A stretch of DNA of 64,000 nucleotides from Shewanella morhuae (GCF_900156405.1 NZ_FTNN01000010.1:1-64000); one strand, 5' to 3'; shown: positions 19,801 through 28,332, numbered from the stretch's first letter. A program made the numbers and translations. Notes: generated by a model not told the origin, from the letters alone.

Positions 19801-20324
19801 TGGAAAGTAGCTAAATCTAACTCAGCGATGAGGTTTTCGAGGGTATTGATATGGTTAATGGATAGCTTAATCTCAAATACTGGTGAGTCGGCACGAAATA
19901 TTTGTGGCAACATTTTTTGTGCCAAACGCCCTGCCAGCTCCCAACCATCTTTGCAATCGGGTTCTTCTTCAGCAAGCTCGTTGCACTCATCCAGTGTAAC
20001 CGGGGTGCCTTCATACATGAGCAGATTATTTTGCTCGAGATAGCGAGCAAACAGCATGCGGTGCCAGTGCTCATAGGCCATTTCATTGACCAATGATTCG
20101 GTTTCTTGTTCGCTACCCACGAGCTTATCGCCTAACTGGCGAGCATGGGCGCGCAGAGTGTTACGCAGCTTACGCTCATCATCGGATAAATAGCTGGGTG
20201 CCTGGGCAACGCTAATACCTAATCGTGTTAGCGCATCAGTTACTGCGGCTTCAACCACCTCGCGTGCTTTTTCAACTGTTGTCTCTAATTTTTTACGTAA
20301 TGCTTTATCGAGTGAACTGCGCAT
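16839..20324 (-). CDS. pglX: BREX adenine-specific DNA methyltransferase PglX
   Basis: PglX methylates adenine in a short asymmetric BREX site so that host DNA is marked as self. The 1161-aa protein has the SAM-binding motif LDPCCGSGHFLV near residues 314-325 and the catalytic motif IV variant VVTNVPYLARG near 490-500 (NVPY in place of NPPY). The C-terminal half should hold target recognition. Just before motif I lies a three-copy, seven-residue acidic repeat (SEDKSAD type, near 269-289) encoded by 21-bp units. It is separated from brxC by 170 bp with a hairpin, and followed directly by the ATPase gene. Confidence 0.93.
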   Translation of the reverse strand: MRSSLDKALRKKLETTVEKAREVVEAAVTDALTRLGISVAQAPSYLSDDERKLRNTLRAHARQLGDKLVGSEQETESLVNEMAYEHWHRMLFARYLEQNNLLMYEGTPVTLDECNELAEEEPDCKDGWELAGRLAQKMLPQIFRADSPVFEIKLSINHINTLENLIAELDLATFQAQDSLGWCYQFWQNKKKKQVNESGVKIGAKELSPVTQLFTEPYMVSFLLDNALGAWWAKRRLSSDDLIRANSEQELRELAAIPGVPLEYLRFVKDEGAYSEDKSADSEDKSANSEQNEGIWKSAAGDFDKWPEHLSELKTLDPCCGSGHFLVAVFLMLVPMRMHLEGLTAKEAVNAVLQDNIHGLELDQRCVELAAFALALEAWRYPGAGGYRALPELQLACSGMSITEAQKEWKNLAKGDEALTDAITWMQHTFKDAPTLGSLINPTKALKEGQIPPWELLQQAMTNKLEASNDAKATAHGLAKAASLLSIKYQYVVTNVPYLARGKQSLVLSNFCVKNHSNSKNDLATVFLEKCLHLCGLEGSASVVLPQNWLFLSGYKQFRKELLSKFSWDILAKLGPKGFQTPMWDFNVQLITISKSKADKNFQLSGVDVSGYASASSKSDSIKGVLVESISQKIQLDNPDFRISFKKLSTQNLLGAYASSIEGLTTGDMPRFIAYFWERVNFDERWAPYMGSVTKEVFFGGREQTILWESGKGELVRFSGAHNFPSEVMNGKKVLGSKGIRVGQMGKLYPTITHGDVFDKNAANLVPDSGTNLAAIWCFTRDSSFAEKVREVDQALKVTNASFLKVEYDETFWSKKANTELPNGLPEAFSDDPTQWIFHGHPCASVIWDVETKTTAVGELRQDDTVLQVAVARLLGYKWPAELDEGMELAPEMRQVMLKNAGFDGLVDDDGIVCIPAIRGEMNAVKRIEAILQKAYGTKWSNSVEANLLKAVKSTSIDDWLRDKFFEQHCKLFQHRPFIWQIWDGLKDGFSALVNYHKLDYKGLERLIYTYLDDWISTQKRGIADNIDGADIRLSAAENLKVQLEAILEGEALPGKPGLDIFVRWKPLAEQPIGWNPDLNDGVRLNIRPFMYAQDMGKKGAGVLRAAPNIHWKKDRGTDVASAPWFHLGPEYGGKEGDRINDHHLTIAEKKAVREKLKEDI
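19455..19517. repeat. Three-copy 21-bp tandem repeat inside pglX
   Basis: Three consecutive 21-bp units start TTCGCTG at 19455, 19476 and 19497. The first two differ by one base and the third by a few. They encode a Ser-Glu-Asp-Lys-Ser-Ala-rich linker in PglX just before the methyltransferase domain. Copy change would keep the reading frame and alter linker length. Confidence 0.9.
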
Positions 20325-20432
20325 AGTAATCTCTTAAATTTGTTAGTCACAATTGTCTTGCCGCTAGTGTTTAGACTCGATCAATTAGTTATTAGCCATT
20401 AGTCATCAATCGTTAGCCATATATGTGATAAA

Positions 20433-20466
20433 CCCTTGCTTGTGTGATGAACACATAGAGCAAGGG
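20433..20466. promoter_or_regulatory. Hairpin in the brxC-pglX intergenic region
   Basis: CCCTTGCT at 20433-20440 pairs with AGCAAGGG at 20459-20466, and inside it TGTGT pairs with ACACA. No T-tract follows on the minus strand, so it is not a plain terminator. It sits in the only long gap (170 bp) within the BREX core and may stabilise or attenuate mRNA; role inferred. Confidence 0.5.
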
Positions 20467-20494
20467 TGAGCGGCTATATATGTAAATGCACCAT

Positions 20495-23400
20495 TTAAGA
20501 TGGCACAACTGGTCCTTTGGCAAGTTCTTCACGTAGCTCTTGCTCGACTTTTGTCAGCCAGTTTTGTAGCTGGGTTTCGTTTTCGATTAACGACTTATTG
20601 AGTTTGTAATACCTGACTTTTGGTGTCAGCTCACTGATGGCATCTTTAAGTACTTGGTCGAAAATACTCGGTAGCGCGGCAGTTTTATCACTCCATTGAT
20701 CAAAATTTATCTCATCGAGCGAATCGAACACGCCAGCTGCATCACTGACATTAACTTCTGGCAACTTATCGAGATGACGTTTTTTTAAGAATTCATTGCG
20801 TTTAGTTTCATTGAGTTTTTGCCAGTTTTCATCTTCTTCTAGCTCGAGCATGCAAGCTTTATGCTCTTGCTGGTATTCTGTTAACCGACTCGTTAGCGTG
20901 TCGCGTAAGCCATTGACCGCTTGCTTGAGTAAGGTATCCACTGGATTTGGATCGTCTAACAAGCTGCGATTAGCGATAATCGCTTGGCGCTCTATATCTA
21001 AAGTAGTAAAAATGCCTAAATCTTTTGAATACTTAAGTGCAAGTAAAAATTCTTTCCAACGGATTTCGCGAGCTTTAACTTTATCTGCTAAAGCCTGCCA
21101 ATCAGAAAAGTCGCTGAGTAATTGATCTTTATTATCGAACACCTGTTGTAATTGGTCGTTGCCTGAGTGCATTTCTAAATCAGTGAGTAATTTAGTGTTT
21201 GGCGCCATAGGTAATGGCGCTTCACCACCAGCACGACGAGCAAGGTTACGGGCATTAATAATGGCTTGTGGTAGATTGGTTGCTTCTTCACCGGCATTGC
21301 ATGTTTGATCATGCAAAGTACTAATCACGCCACGCACCTTGATTAACTGTACTTTTGATAAAGTGATATTTTCAGGGCGGAATTTTGTTTGCGATATAGA
21401 AGACCTGTCTAGTTTTTTAGCGTCTACCGCTCTCTCTTGGCTGTCGGCGGCGCGTAAAACATTGGCTGCTACCATAGCAAGTAGTGCGCCATCGATGGTG
21501 TCTTTACTCCAACCGTAAGGCGCTTGGCGGAAGTTTTCGACAATATCTTTACCAGGCTTCATTGAACCAATAAAACGTTTTATTTCGGCGCACACTGGGT
21601 GTTTGTCGGCATCATCATTATGGCTAATAGCTTCGAGTGCATTGGCATCCGCATGCTTACTCGCACGCTCAAACACTTTAGCCCAGCCTTTATCATCTGC
21701 CATTTTAAATTTATAGTACAAGCGCTGACAGGCTATTTCACCGGCATTTTGAATTTGATCTTTTAGGTTTTCGCCTTCAACTTCTTGACCACCCGCTAAG
21801 CGAACTTGGATTTGCGAGAAGATATCTTTCAGCAATGCCTTTTTAGTTCGCTCGGCATCTCGTAAACGAGTCTCCATGGCATCTTTAGCTTCTTTACCTG
21901 CGTCGGTAGTGGCGCCACCACGAATGTCTAAGGTGTTCTCTGCCGCTTTAAGCGAGACGATTGCCGCTTGTAATTCACTACGGTGCGATGTCGGCACATG
22001 AATAAAGATGGTTGCCTCATCAGGATCGCTACCCCGTGATAAATCATTAAACTGCTTCTCTGTTACTTCTGGTGCCCAAGCGCAGATTTTTGTATTTGCA
22101 TCTTTAGGCAGTTCACCCTCAAAAATCGCCGTGATCATGCGAGACTCTGCAACACTGCCTTGGGTAATGCGTGCTTGAGCAATTTGCTGACGTACATAGG
22201 TTTGAAGTTCTTTAGAACGGTATGACTCCAGCATTTGTGGGTTACCGATTAAATCAGATTCCTGACGGCGAAATTCATCGTACCAGGCTTGGCTTTCAAC
22301 CGTTTGTAAGCGGTACTCTTGCCCTACTGTGGTTTCCATCGACATGATTAAATGCTCATCCTCAAGCACTTGCAACATTTTGGGTACGATTGGGCGCAGT
22401 TTGTGTTTATCTTGCTGTAAATCTTCTAATAATAAATCCGCTAGGCTGTCTACCGTTGAATGAATGCCATACTCGACATCACTCGGAAGTTTACTAATGA
22501 GTAAAATAAGTGCTAATAAGCGACCTTGTAATTGCTCATCTTCATTACCCGCTTTCTTACGGCTGATGGTTTCGTAAATGTCTTTTGATATCACACCTGT
22601 TTGTAGCAAATTAGTCGCAATTTGGTCGTATATAAAATCGGCGGGGACCACATAACCTAGCTCTTTTTCTGCGGTATTTTTAACAGCCTCATGTACCACA
22701 CGTAATTGATTGCGCAGTTGAGAGCCGGTACCGGTTTTATCTAGTGCGGGAAGAATTCGCTCCCAAAAGCGACGACGGACAGGTAATAGTGGATAGTCTT
22801 TTACCATCCATTTTTCATCGTCTTTATTGTGTTCTATGGTACTACCACGCAAATGACGTGATATTTCACCTAGGTTGTTATCAATAACCGCTTGAACTTG
22901 TGCTTCTGCCGAGCTTTTCTTTTGCAGAATAACTTTACGGATCACTGAATCCACGTCGGTGTCTTCAAGTTGCACCGGCACTTGGAAACGGCCTAATAAA
23001 CGTTGCAAGTTAGACATACCCGATAAGGCACTTTGGCCTGTGGCGATAAACAGTAATTTAGATTTTAATGCGCTTGCACCACTACAGGTTTCTACCACTT
23101 CTTGAACATCAAACGCCCTCTGGGCATCATCACTGATGTACTGCTGTACTTCATCAAGCACGACAAGGGTTAACGGTAGTTCACCATCAACAGATATTGC
23201 ATCAACTAAAGCCGATACCATTTCATCGTTGGTGACATCTTTTACAATTGTGTATTGAGAACGAAGCATCTCACGCACTTCTTTGGCGTCTGATGCAAAA
23301 CCTGGGATCGCGTCTAATATGGCGGTATGCAGTATTGGAGATACATGAAGATTTTTAAGCTCTTTGTCCCAGCTATCGACACCGTCTTTCGCTTTTGCGT

Positions 23401-23968
23401 GAGTTTTTACATATTGTTGTACTTGAGCTAATACGCCTTCTGCTTTTAACCACATAACAAAACGAGCGAGATGATACTGCTCTGGCAAACCGACAGATTT
23501 AAAGATAATGCCAAGAAATGCCATACGCACTTGGTCTCGAACACCGGCACCGAGTGTGCCTGATGCGGCATGTAAACCACCGTGATTAATGGCTAGTGAT
23601 GATAGCTCATCAAAATGTGCGGCAATGTGAGGAGGTAGTTCAACAACACTGCGTGCATTGCTTCCATCATTTAGCGTTTGGTTAGTCCATAAAGTACGTA
23701 GCATTTTTGCTAAGTGAGACTTACCAGAACCAAAGAATCCACTGATCCACACACCTGGTTGTTCACTATTGGTTTTAACCGCACTTAAGTAGTGACTTAA
23801 AATGCTGTCCATACCTTTAGCGTAAGCCCCATCGCACACAAAGGTTCTTAATTCGTATTCGAGTGTTTCAAGCGCGGCTTTTGAGTGATCGTCCTTGACT
23901 TGTGCAACACCATTGTTAGCTAAACGACTATTGATTGGGTCGTTTATAAAAATTTCACGGTTTAACAT
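20495..23968 (-). CDS. brxC: BREX P-loop ATPase BrxC
   Basis: BrxC (PglY-like, DUF6079-type) is the large ATPase of BREX. This 1157-aa copy has Walker A SGFFGSGKSHLAK near residues 73-85 and Walker B LTLVVLDEVQQYI near 262-274, with a sensor-like LLFIATGQSAL near 305. The N-terminus (EIFINDPINSRLANNGVAQV) is typical of the family. The region from about 700 onward is helical and charged. It begins nine bases after brxB, so the two are cotranscribed. Length is normal and no frameshift is seen. Confidence 0.94.
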   Translation of the reverse strand: MLNREIFINDPINSRLANNGVAQVKDDHSKAALETLEYELRTFVCDGAYAKGMDSILSHYLSAVKTNSEQPGVWISGFFGSGKSHLAKMLRTLWTNQTLNDGSNARSVVELPPHIAAHFDELSSLAINHGGLHAASGTLGAGVRDQVRMAFLGIIFKSVGLPEQYHLARFVMWLKAEGVLAQVQQYVKTHAKAKDGVDSWDKELKNLHVSPILHTAILDAIPGFASDAKEVREMLRSQYTIVKDVTNDEMVSALVDAISVDGELPLTLVVLDEVQQYISDDAQRAFDVQEVVETCSGASALKSKLLFIATGQSALSGMSNLQRLLGRFQVPVQLEDTDVDSVIRKVILQKKSSAEAQVQAVIDNNLGEISRHLRGSTIEHNKDDEKWMVKDYPLLPVRRRFWERILPALDKTGTGSQLRNQLRVVHEAVKNTAEKELGYVVPADFIYDQIATNLLQTGVISKDIYETISRKKAGNEDEQLQGRLLALILLISKLPSDVEYGIHSTVDSLADLLLEDLQQDKHKLRPIVPKMLQVLEDEHLIMSMETTVGQEYRLQTVESQAWYDEFRRQESDLIGNPQMLESYRSKELQTYVRQQIAQARITQGSVAESRMITAIFEGELPKDANTKICAWAPEVTEKQFNDLSRGSDPDEATIFIHVPTSHRSELQAAIVSLKAAENTLDIRGGATTDAGKEAKDAMETRLRDAERTKKALLKDIFSQIQVRLAGGQEVEGENLKDQIQNAGEIACQRLYYKFKMADDKGWAKVFERASKHADANALEAISHNDDADKHPVCAEIKRFIGSMKPGKDIVENFRQAPYGWSKDTIDGALLAMVAANVLRAADSQERAVDAKKLDRSSISQTKFRPENITLSKVQLIKVRGVISTLHDQTCNAGEEATNLPQAIINARNLARRAGGEAPLPMAPNTKLLTDLEMHSGNDQLQQVFDNKDQLLSDFSDWQALADKVKAREIRWKEFLLALKYSKDLGIFTTLDIERQAIIANRSLLDDPNPVDTLLKQAVNGLRDTLTSRLTEYQQEHKACMLELEEDENWQKLNETKRNEFLKKRHLDKLPEVNVSDAAGVFDSLDEINFDQWSDKTAALPSIFDQVLKDAISELTPKVRYYKLNKSLIENETQLQNWLTKVEQELREELAKGPVVPS

Positions 23969-23977
23969 CCTTGATCC

Positions 23978-24523
23978 CTATGAATTAGCTGAAATTGCGG
24001 TGGCGTGATATCCCCAACCGTCCTTTGCATCTAGTAATTGAAAATTATTGTTATGTACTTCGCCTGGAAAAAATATCACCAAGCGTCCCTTTACATGTTC
24101 AGCCACGGCTTCAACAAGCCCTGATACTGAAGCAAAACCAAATAATGTACCGCAACCTAACATTGCGATGACTTCATTTTCATCTTGGTCATCGACAAAC
24201 TGTTTTTTAAGACTCTCAACAAGTTCATCAGCAAAGTCACCATAAAGCCCTGTTAGGTATTCAGGGTCTTCAAAATAGGTTTCTTTGTAATCTTGGTCAG
24301 CCATCCATGTTTCAAAGCTGTTGGTTAAGTCCAATAGCGTCCACGGATGGCTATACTGGGTTGTGGCCTGTTCAAACTCGCCTATTCGGGCTCTTAGTTT
24401 TAGCTCATCTTCTTTGTGATAAACCAAAAAAATGGTTCGTTCATCCGCAGACACAGTTGATGGCCATGGAAGGCTAATATGACTTTCATAGCTGTTTAAC
24501 AGTTTTGATAATCTATCTGACAT
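23978..24523 (-). CDS. brxB: BREX protein BrxB (DUF1788)
   Basis: This 181-aa protein matches BrxB/DUF1788. The recognisable parts are the N-terminal LPWPSTVSADERTIFLVY, a central ETYFEDPEYLTGL and the C-terminal GRLVIFFPGEVHNNNFQLLD, the last being a family hallmark. BrxB is a small essential BREX component of uncertain activity. It lies three bases after brxA and nine before brxC, in the canonical order. Confidence 0.92.
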   Translation of the reverse strand: MSDRLSKLLNSYESHISLPWPSTVSADERTIFLVYHKEDELKLRARIGEFEQATTQYSHPWTLLDLTNSFETWMADQDYKETYFEDPEYLTGLYGDFADELVESLKKQFVDDQDENEVIAMLGCGTLFGFASVSGLVEAVAEHVKGRLVIFFPGEVHNNNFQLLDAKDGWGYHATAISANS

Positions 24524-24526
24524 TAC

Positions 24527-25288
24527 CTACACCTTAGGTATTTCAATATTTGGAAACGTCACTTCGACAACTTCACTGGCTTGCTTGAAGTTAATCAGGC
24601 CTCGAAGTGAGGCACTATGCGCTAATTCAAAAAGCCTGGCTTTATCTTGGTTTAACAATTTGCACCAAAAGCTATCAAACATTCTTTGGCCAGACAGACC
24701 ATTACAATGCGCGAGAAATAATGCATAGGCAACATGGATATAGGTGACTTTCGGTATTGCGCGGTATTTTTTGGCTTTACCGGTCAAATAACCCGCTTGG
24801 GTCCAAGTGCCATTAATGTTCTGAGCAAATGATTTTAGTGAGGCTGGGCTAAAGCGATCGGGATCATCTGTGGCCAAATGGGCTTCTACTGTTTCACGGG
24901 AAATATGTTCACCTGGCTCAAGATTTAAGATCAGTTCAGCTGAGCCTCTTAATATAGGATCTCGTGCAACAGCTAGCTGTAATGCCAAGATGGCATGTGC
25001 ATCTTCTGATAACGCCCAAAATTTACGTAAAATGATGAATAATGGCACTTCTAATGAAAGTCCATAAAGATCAACTAGATGACGATAAGTTAACTTGCGA
25101 GATTTTTCAGTCGGCTTGTGTAAAATATTGAACTCAACAATATCTCTTTCATAGTCTGGACGCATCGAATTTTCAGGACAAGAGAACAACAGTGTTGATA
25201 ACTCTTCAATCATCATACTACGCGCTGAATGTGCTCCATTTTTGCCAAATTTAAAGCCAATTTTGACAAGCTCTTCTGATTGTTCCAT
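24527..25288 (-). CDS. brxA: BREX protein BrxA (DUF1819)
   Basis: This 253-aa protein is BrxA, a small DNA-binding BREX component related to NusB-like folds. The N-terminal KNGAHSARSMMIEELSTLLF segment is typical of DUF1819. It is the first gene of the BREX operon. The start has no strong ribosome binding site (the upstream bases are TTATTCTTTCGT), which is unusual for the operon's first gene. No WYL-domain regulator (BrxR) is seen upstream. Confidence 0.9.
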   Translation of the reverse strand: MEQSEELVKIGFKFGKNGAHSARSMMIEELSTLLFSCPENSMRPDYERDIVEFNILHKPTEKSRKLTYRHLVDLYGLSLEVPLFIILRKFWALSEDAHAILALQLAVARDPILRGSAELILNLEPGEHISRETVEAHLATDDPDRFSPASLKSFAQNINGTWTQAGYLTGKAKKYRAIPKVTYIHVAYALFLAHCNGLSGQRMFDSFWCKLLNQDKARLFELAHSASLRGLINFKQASEVVEVTFPNIEIPKV

Positions 25289-25666
25289 ACGAAAGAATAA
25301 ACCTATGTTTTTCTGAACAAAACTTGTTCAAACTTAATGATTTAATTACTAAGTATCTTATCGCAATTAATATTAAAACTCAGCAAAAAAAGTCTATCAA
25401 AAGGTCTATTCGTGCTCAAATGCTAATTGGCAGTTTGAACCCAACCAGAACGCCACATTTTCTATGATTGTAAATGGTTGAACGCACGAGGCCTGTTTAG
25501 TCAATCACGTCTTTTATTCGAATTAGCTTTATGTTTGGTGTCATGCTGAACTCTTGGTAATGGTTTCTTTCCATTACCTATGCCAGTAATTTTTAACTTT
25601 TCCAAATATTTTCAGATATATATCACTCCTGTGCATAAGCCCATTAACGCTTTCAAGGAGCCAGAT
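25289..25666. promoter_or_regulatory. Divergent promoter region of brxA and the radC-like gene, with an operator-like palindrome
   Basis: This 378-bp gap separates brxA (minus) from the RadC-like gene (plus). At 25314-25330, TGAACAA and TTGTTCA form a perfect 7-bp inverted repeat with a 3-bp spacer, 26 bp upstream of the brxA start. It could be an operator; no matching regulator is in the window. No other gene is supported here. Confidence 0.4.
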
Positions 25667-26173
25667 ATGTCAACAAAAGCGATACCCACCAAAGCTGAAC
25701 CTAACGACTCGATAGATCAGCCGATCAATCAATGGCCGCAGACTGCCGAAGCGATCCTAGCCTCTGCCGCCAATATCATTGCCGAACGCTATGTAAAGAA
25801 GGACGCCTATACCAATCCGCAGGCCACTAAGGATTTTTTAACTTACAAACTGGGCGGTTATGAACGGGAGGTGTTTGCAGTGATGCTGCTCGATAACCAG
25901 CATCAATTACTGGAGTTTAAAGAGCTGTTCTTTGGCACTTTAGATGCCGCCAGTGTTTATCCTCGGGAGGTGGTTAAAGCTGTGTTGGCCGCCAATGCCG
26001 CAGCGGTGATTTTTGCCCATAACCATCCATCCGGCGAGTCTGAACCTTCGGCTGCAGATAAGAACATCACTCAACGGTTAACCGATGCATTAGCGCTTAT
26101 CGATGTGCGTGTGCTTGACCATATCGTGGTTGGCCGCACACCAGTGTCCTTTGCTGAGCGCGGCTTACTCTAG
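25667..26173 (+). CDS. RadC-like JAB/MPN-domain protein
   Basis: This 168-aa protein belongs to the RadC family, common in mobile islands. The JAB-type metal motif is AHNHPSGESEPSAADKNIT near residues 122-140, preceded by LLDNQHQLLEF and YPREVVKAVLAANAAAV. I chose the ATG at 25667 because AAGGAG lies just upstream; an earlier in-frame start has no such site. RadC's old link to DNA repair is doubtful and its island role is unknown. It opens a run of plus-strand small genes. Confidence 0.88.
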   Translation: MSTKAIPTKAEPNDSIDQPINQWPQTAEAILASAANIIAERYVKKDAYTNPQATKDFLTYKLGGYEREVFAVMLLDNQHQLLEFKELFFGTLDAASVYPREVVKAVLAANAAAVIFAHNHPSGESEPSAADKNITQRLTDALALIDVRVLDHIVVGRTPVSFAERGLL

Positions 26174-26213
26174 CCAGCGTTTAAACCTGCCACACCTTTT
26201 TAAGGAGTCCATC

Positions 26214-26576
26214 ATGATTGAATTTACTGATAGCTTTTCACAGGCCTGTGTTGCTGAGGCCTGCGCCGCGTTTCCGGAACTGCGTAACCGCTTAGCGGTT
26301 GAACTCATTTTGCCGATGTTTGTCCGTCCACTTAATGCCATGGGCCAAGTGATTGGCAAGCCGATTGTGGCACCAAATCCAAAGCTGCATAAAACCGTAT
26401 TGAGTGTGTTTCACCGTGATGTGGTTGAGCACTTACCCAAGGAGATCAGCTTTTGCCGCTATGTTTGCCCCTGTGATAGTTATGGTGTGCCAACAGGTGA
26501 ATGGCAGCGGGTGATCAACGGGGTGTACTTCAACCATGGCAGCAACGAGCAACCGAATTGGAGCGTACACACCTAA
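26214..26576 (+). CDS. Hypothetical protein, 120 aa
   Basis: No family is recognised with certainty. The ATG at 26214 follows AAGGAGTCCATC, a strong ribosome binding site. It lies 40 bp after the RadC-like gene and is probably cotranscribed with it. The protein is soluble-looking, with no signal or membrane segment. It has a Cys pair in the CRYVCPCDSYG segment near residues 80-90. Confidence 0.65.
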   Translation: MIEFTDSFSQACVAEACAAFPELRNRLAVELILPMFVRPLNAMGQVIGKPIVAPNPKLHKTVLSVFHRDVVEHLPKEISFCRYVCPCDSYGVPTGEWQRVINGVYFNHGSNEQPNWSVHT

Positions 26577-26715
26577 AGACCGTTACCTGTCATCACCCAC
26601 TCCACTAATCGGCTGTATTAACCACTCTTACTAGCACTGGTATTTATCACTGCTCTCGCCAGTCAGCTAACGAGCCCCCTACTCCCTAAAGTTCTTTTCA
26701 ACCATTGAGGTCACT

Positions 26716-27072
26716 ATGACAACGCTTAAACTTTTCGATATTGAGCACGCCTGGGGCTTACCCCGTAAAGTGTCTCCCCGCTTTGGTGCAAGGCTGATTT
26801 TACGTGGTCTGCACTTGGATTATCTCAATGACCGTTCAAGCTTTGTCGGTGAATTTCCACCAGCAATTAAACAACAATTTGTCGAGGCCTTTCCTACCAT
26901 GGTTAAACAGCTTGAACGGCTGGTGGCCAAAGGCGAGATTGATGCCACTGAGCAGCACTGCGTTAGCATTGAACACGCCGGCTTTACCTGTGAGGCCGAC
27001 ACATTAGGCAGCCACGGTTATTTGTATATTGCGATTTATCAAACCGAAACTAAACCAAAGCTAAGCCACTAA
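26716..27072 (+). CDS. Hypothetical protein, 118 aa
   Basis: This small soluble protein starts MTTLKLFDIEHAWGLPRK and ends in a Lys-rich tail. GAGG precedes the ATG. I do not recognise a family. It is the third gene of the plus-strand run and is separated from the others by about 140 bp upstream and 245 bp downstream. Confidence 0.6.
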   Translation: MTTLKLFDIEHAWGLPRKVSPRFGARLILRGLHLDYLNDRSSFVGEFPPAIKQQFVEAFPTMVKQLERLVAKGEIDATEQHCVSIEHAGFTCEADTLGSHGYLYIAIYQTETKPKLSH

Positions 27073-27251
27073 CCACCAGCAACTTCGCCCTCACTCGATA
27101 ACCCGTCCATTATCGTAAGTCAGTACTAATCCGTTAAACATAACCACCAAACTTTAATCTCCCAGCTCAAAAGCTTTAGCAAGTAGCCCTTAGCGACTCA
27201 CATTAAACCGCTTAGCCAACACTAGTTCTATTAACCCAACCGCATAGACAA

Positions 27252-27285
27252 CAAGAGCCAAGGCGTGACTGCGCCTTGGCTCTTG
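27252..27285. terminator. Strong perfect hairpin upstream of the first DUF2787 gene
   Basis: CAAGAGCCAAGGCG at 27252-27265 pairs perfectly with CGCCTTGGCTCTTG at 27272-27285 around a six-base loop. No long T-tract follows. It may be a terminator for the gene ending at 27072 or a structured leader for the gene at 27318. Confidence 0.5.
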
Positions 27286-27317
27286 CGTATGCACGTCAAT
27301 CAAACAAGGAATATCCC

Positions 27318-27731
27318 ATGACATTAACCATCAAGCGTAATCAACAGCCAGCGATGCCCGATCGTTTTTACCAAGTGATTGAAAAGGAACTTGCCAACGT
27401 CGATCCAAAAGACGCCAACGCTATCACCCTTAATTTTCGAGACCCAGACTACAGCGCCGAAGCGGGTGGCTTTCATCCCGTCGAAGTCCGGCTTGAGAAA
27501 CAGCAAGATCACTGGCGTTTAGTCTACGTCACCGACTTTGCTTTTCGCGGTCATCCCTTCCCAGAACTGGTTAAAGACATCGATATCTGCTTTAACAGCA
27601 ACCAGGTTTATAGCCTGTTTAGCGGCTGGATTGGGGAACGGGAATCACAGGGACTGATTAAGTTGTTTAGCGATAACTTTGTCAGTTACTACCAGATGGA
27701 AGTCTATCAAGTGGAAGTGAGTTTGGATTAA
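27318..27731 (+). CDS. DUF2787 family protein, first copy
   Basis: This 137-aa protein shows the DUF2787 pattern: FRDPDYSAEAGGFHPVEVRLE near residues 37-57, FAFRGHPFPELVKDID near 74-89, and a C-terminal MEVYQVEVS. The function of DUF2787 is unknown; the family is common on islands of marine gammaproteobacteria. I chose the ATG at 27318, preceded by AAGGAA. A diverged second copy follows at 27924. Confidence 0.8.
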   Translation: MTLTIKRNQQPAMPDRFYQVIEKELANVDPKDANAITLNFRDPDYSAEAGGFHPVEVRLEKQQDHWRLVYVTDFAFRGHPFPELVKDIDICFNSNQVYSLFSGWIGERESQGLIKLFSDNFVSYYQMEVYQVEVSLD

Positions 27732-27878
27732 CTAGCCTCGCCCGTATTTCACGCGAGCATCCTAATCCGATCTATCGGTTTCAGTTCTATCGCAATCAAC
27801 GGGTCAAGCCATCACACCCGCGCCCTTGTAACCTAAATCATTACGGCAAGCCTCTGTCGTTAACAACAACCTACCCTG

Positions 27879-27908
27879 CCCGCAACGCCTGTCGTTCGCG
27901 GGCTTTTT
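27879..27908 (+). terminator. Terminator-like hairpin before the second DUF2787 gene
   Basis: GCCCGCAACG pairs, with one bulge, with CGTTCGCGGGC, followed by TTTTTG. This is a good intrinsic-terminator shape, but it lies only 15 bp before the ATG of the next gene, which would then need its own downstream entry or antitermination. Confidence 0.6.
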
Positions 27909-27923
27909 GTTTTGGAGTCCACC

Positions 27924-28331
27924 ATGAAAATACACCGCGAAACCATCCTGCCACTGCCAGAGCCCTTTTATGAAGTGTTAGAACGACAACTGGCAGCACT
28001 CAATAACCCCAACCTCAACATCGTCACCTTTAACTACCGCGATCCCGAGTACAACGCAGAGAGCGGCGGTTATCACCCAGTGGAGATCAACCTCTACCGC
28101 CAAGGTGATTGCTGGTATCTCAATTACTTCACTGACTTTGCTTACTGCGGCGGGCCCTTCCCTGAGCTTGAGAAAGAAATGGAAGTGCTGTTTCAGGAGA
28201 AGCTGGTCTACAACAGCTTCTTTGGCCGCTGTTACCTCGAGCATGCCGACAGCCAGGTACGGCTGCTGCTGGAGAACTTTTGCAACTACCTCGAGATGGA
28301 GGTGTACCAGGTTCAGGTTAGCGCCGACTGA
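27924..28331 (+). CDS. DUF2787 family protein, second copy
   Basis: This 135-aa paralog of the preceding protein has FNYRDPEYNAESGGYHPVEI near residues 33-52, FAYCGGPFPELEKEME near 72-87, and a C-terminal MEVYQVQVS. The two copies look a little under half identical. The start ATG at 27924 has TTGGAG just upstream; a longer form would need a TTG codon. Function unknown. Confidence 0.8.
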   Translation: MKIHRETILPLPEPFYEVLERQLAALNNPNLNIVTFNYRDPEYNAESGGYHPVEINLYRQGDCWYLNYFTDFAYCGGPFPELEKEMEVLFQEKLVYNSFFGRCYLEHADSQVRLLLENFCNYLEMEVYQVQVSAD

Positions 28332-28332
28332 A

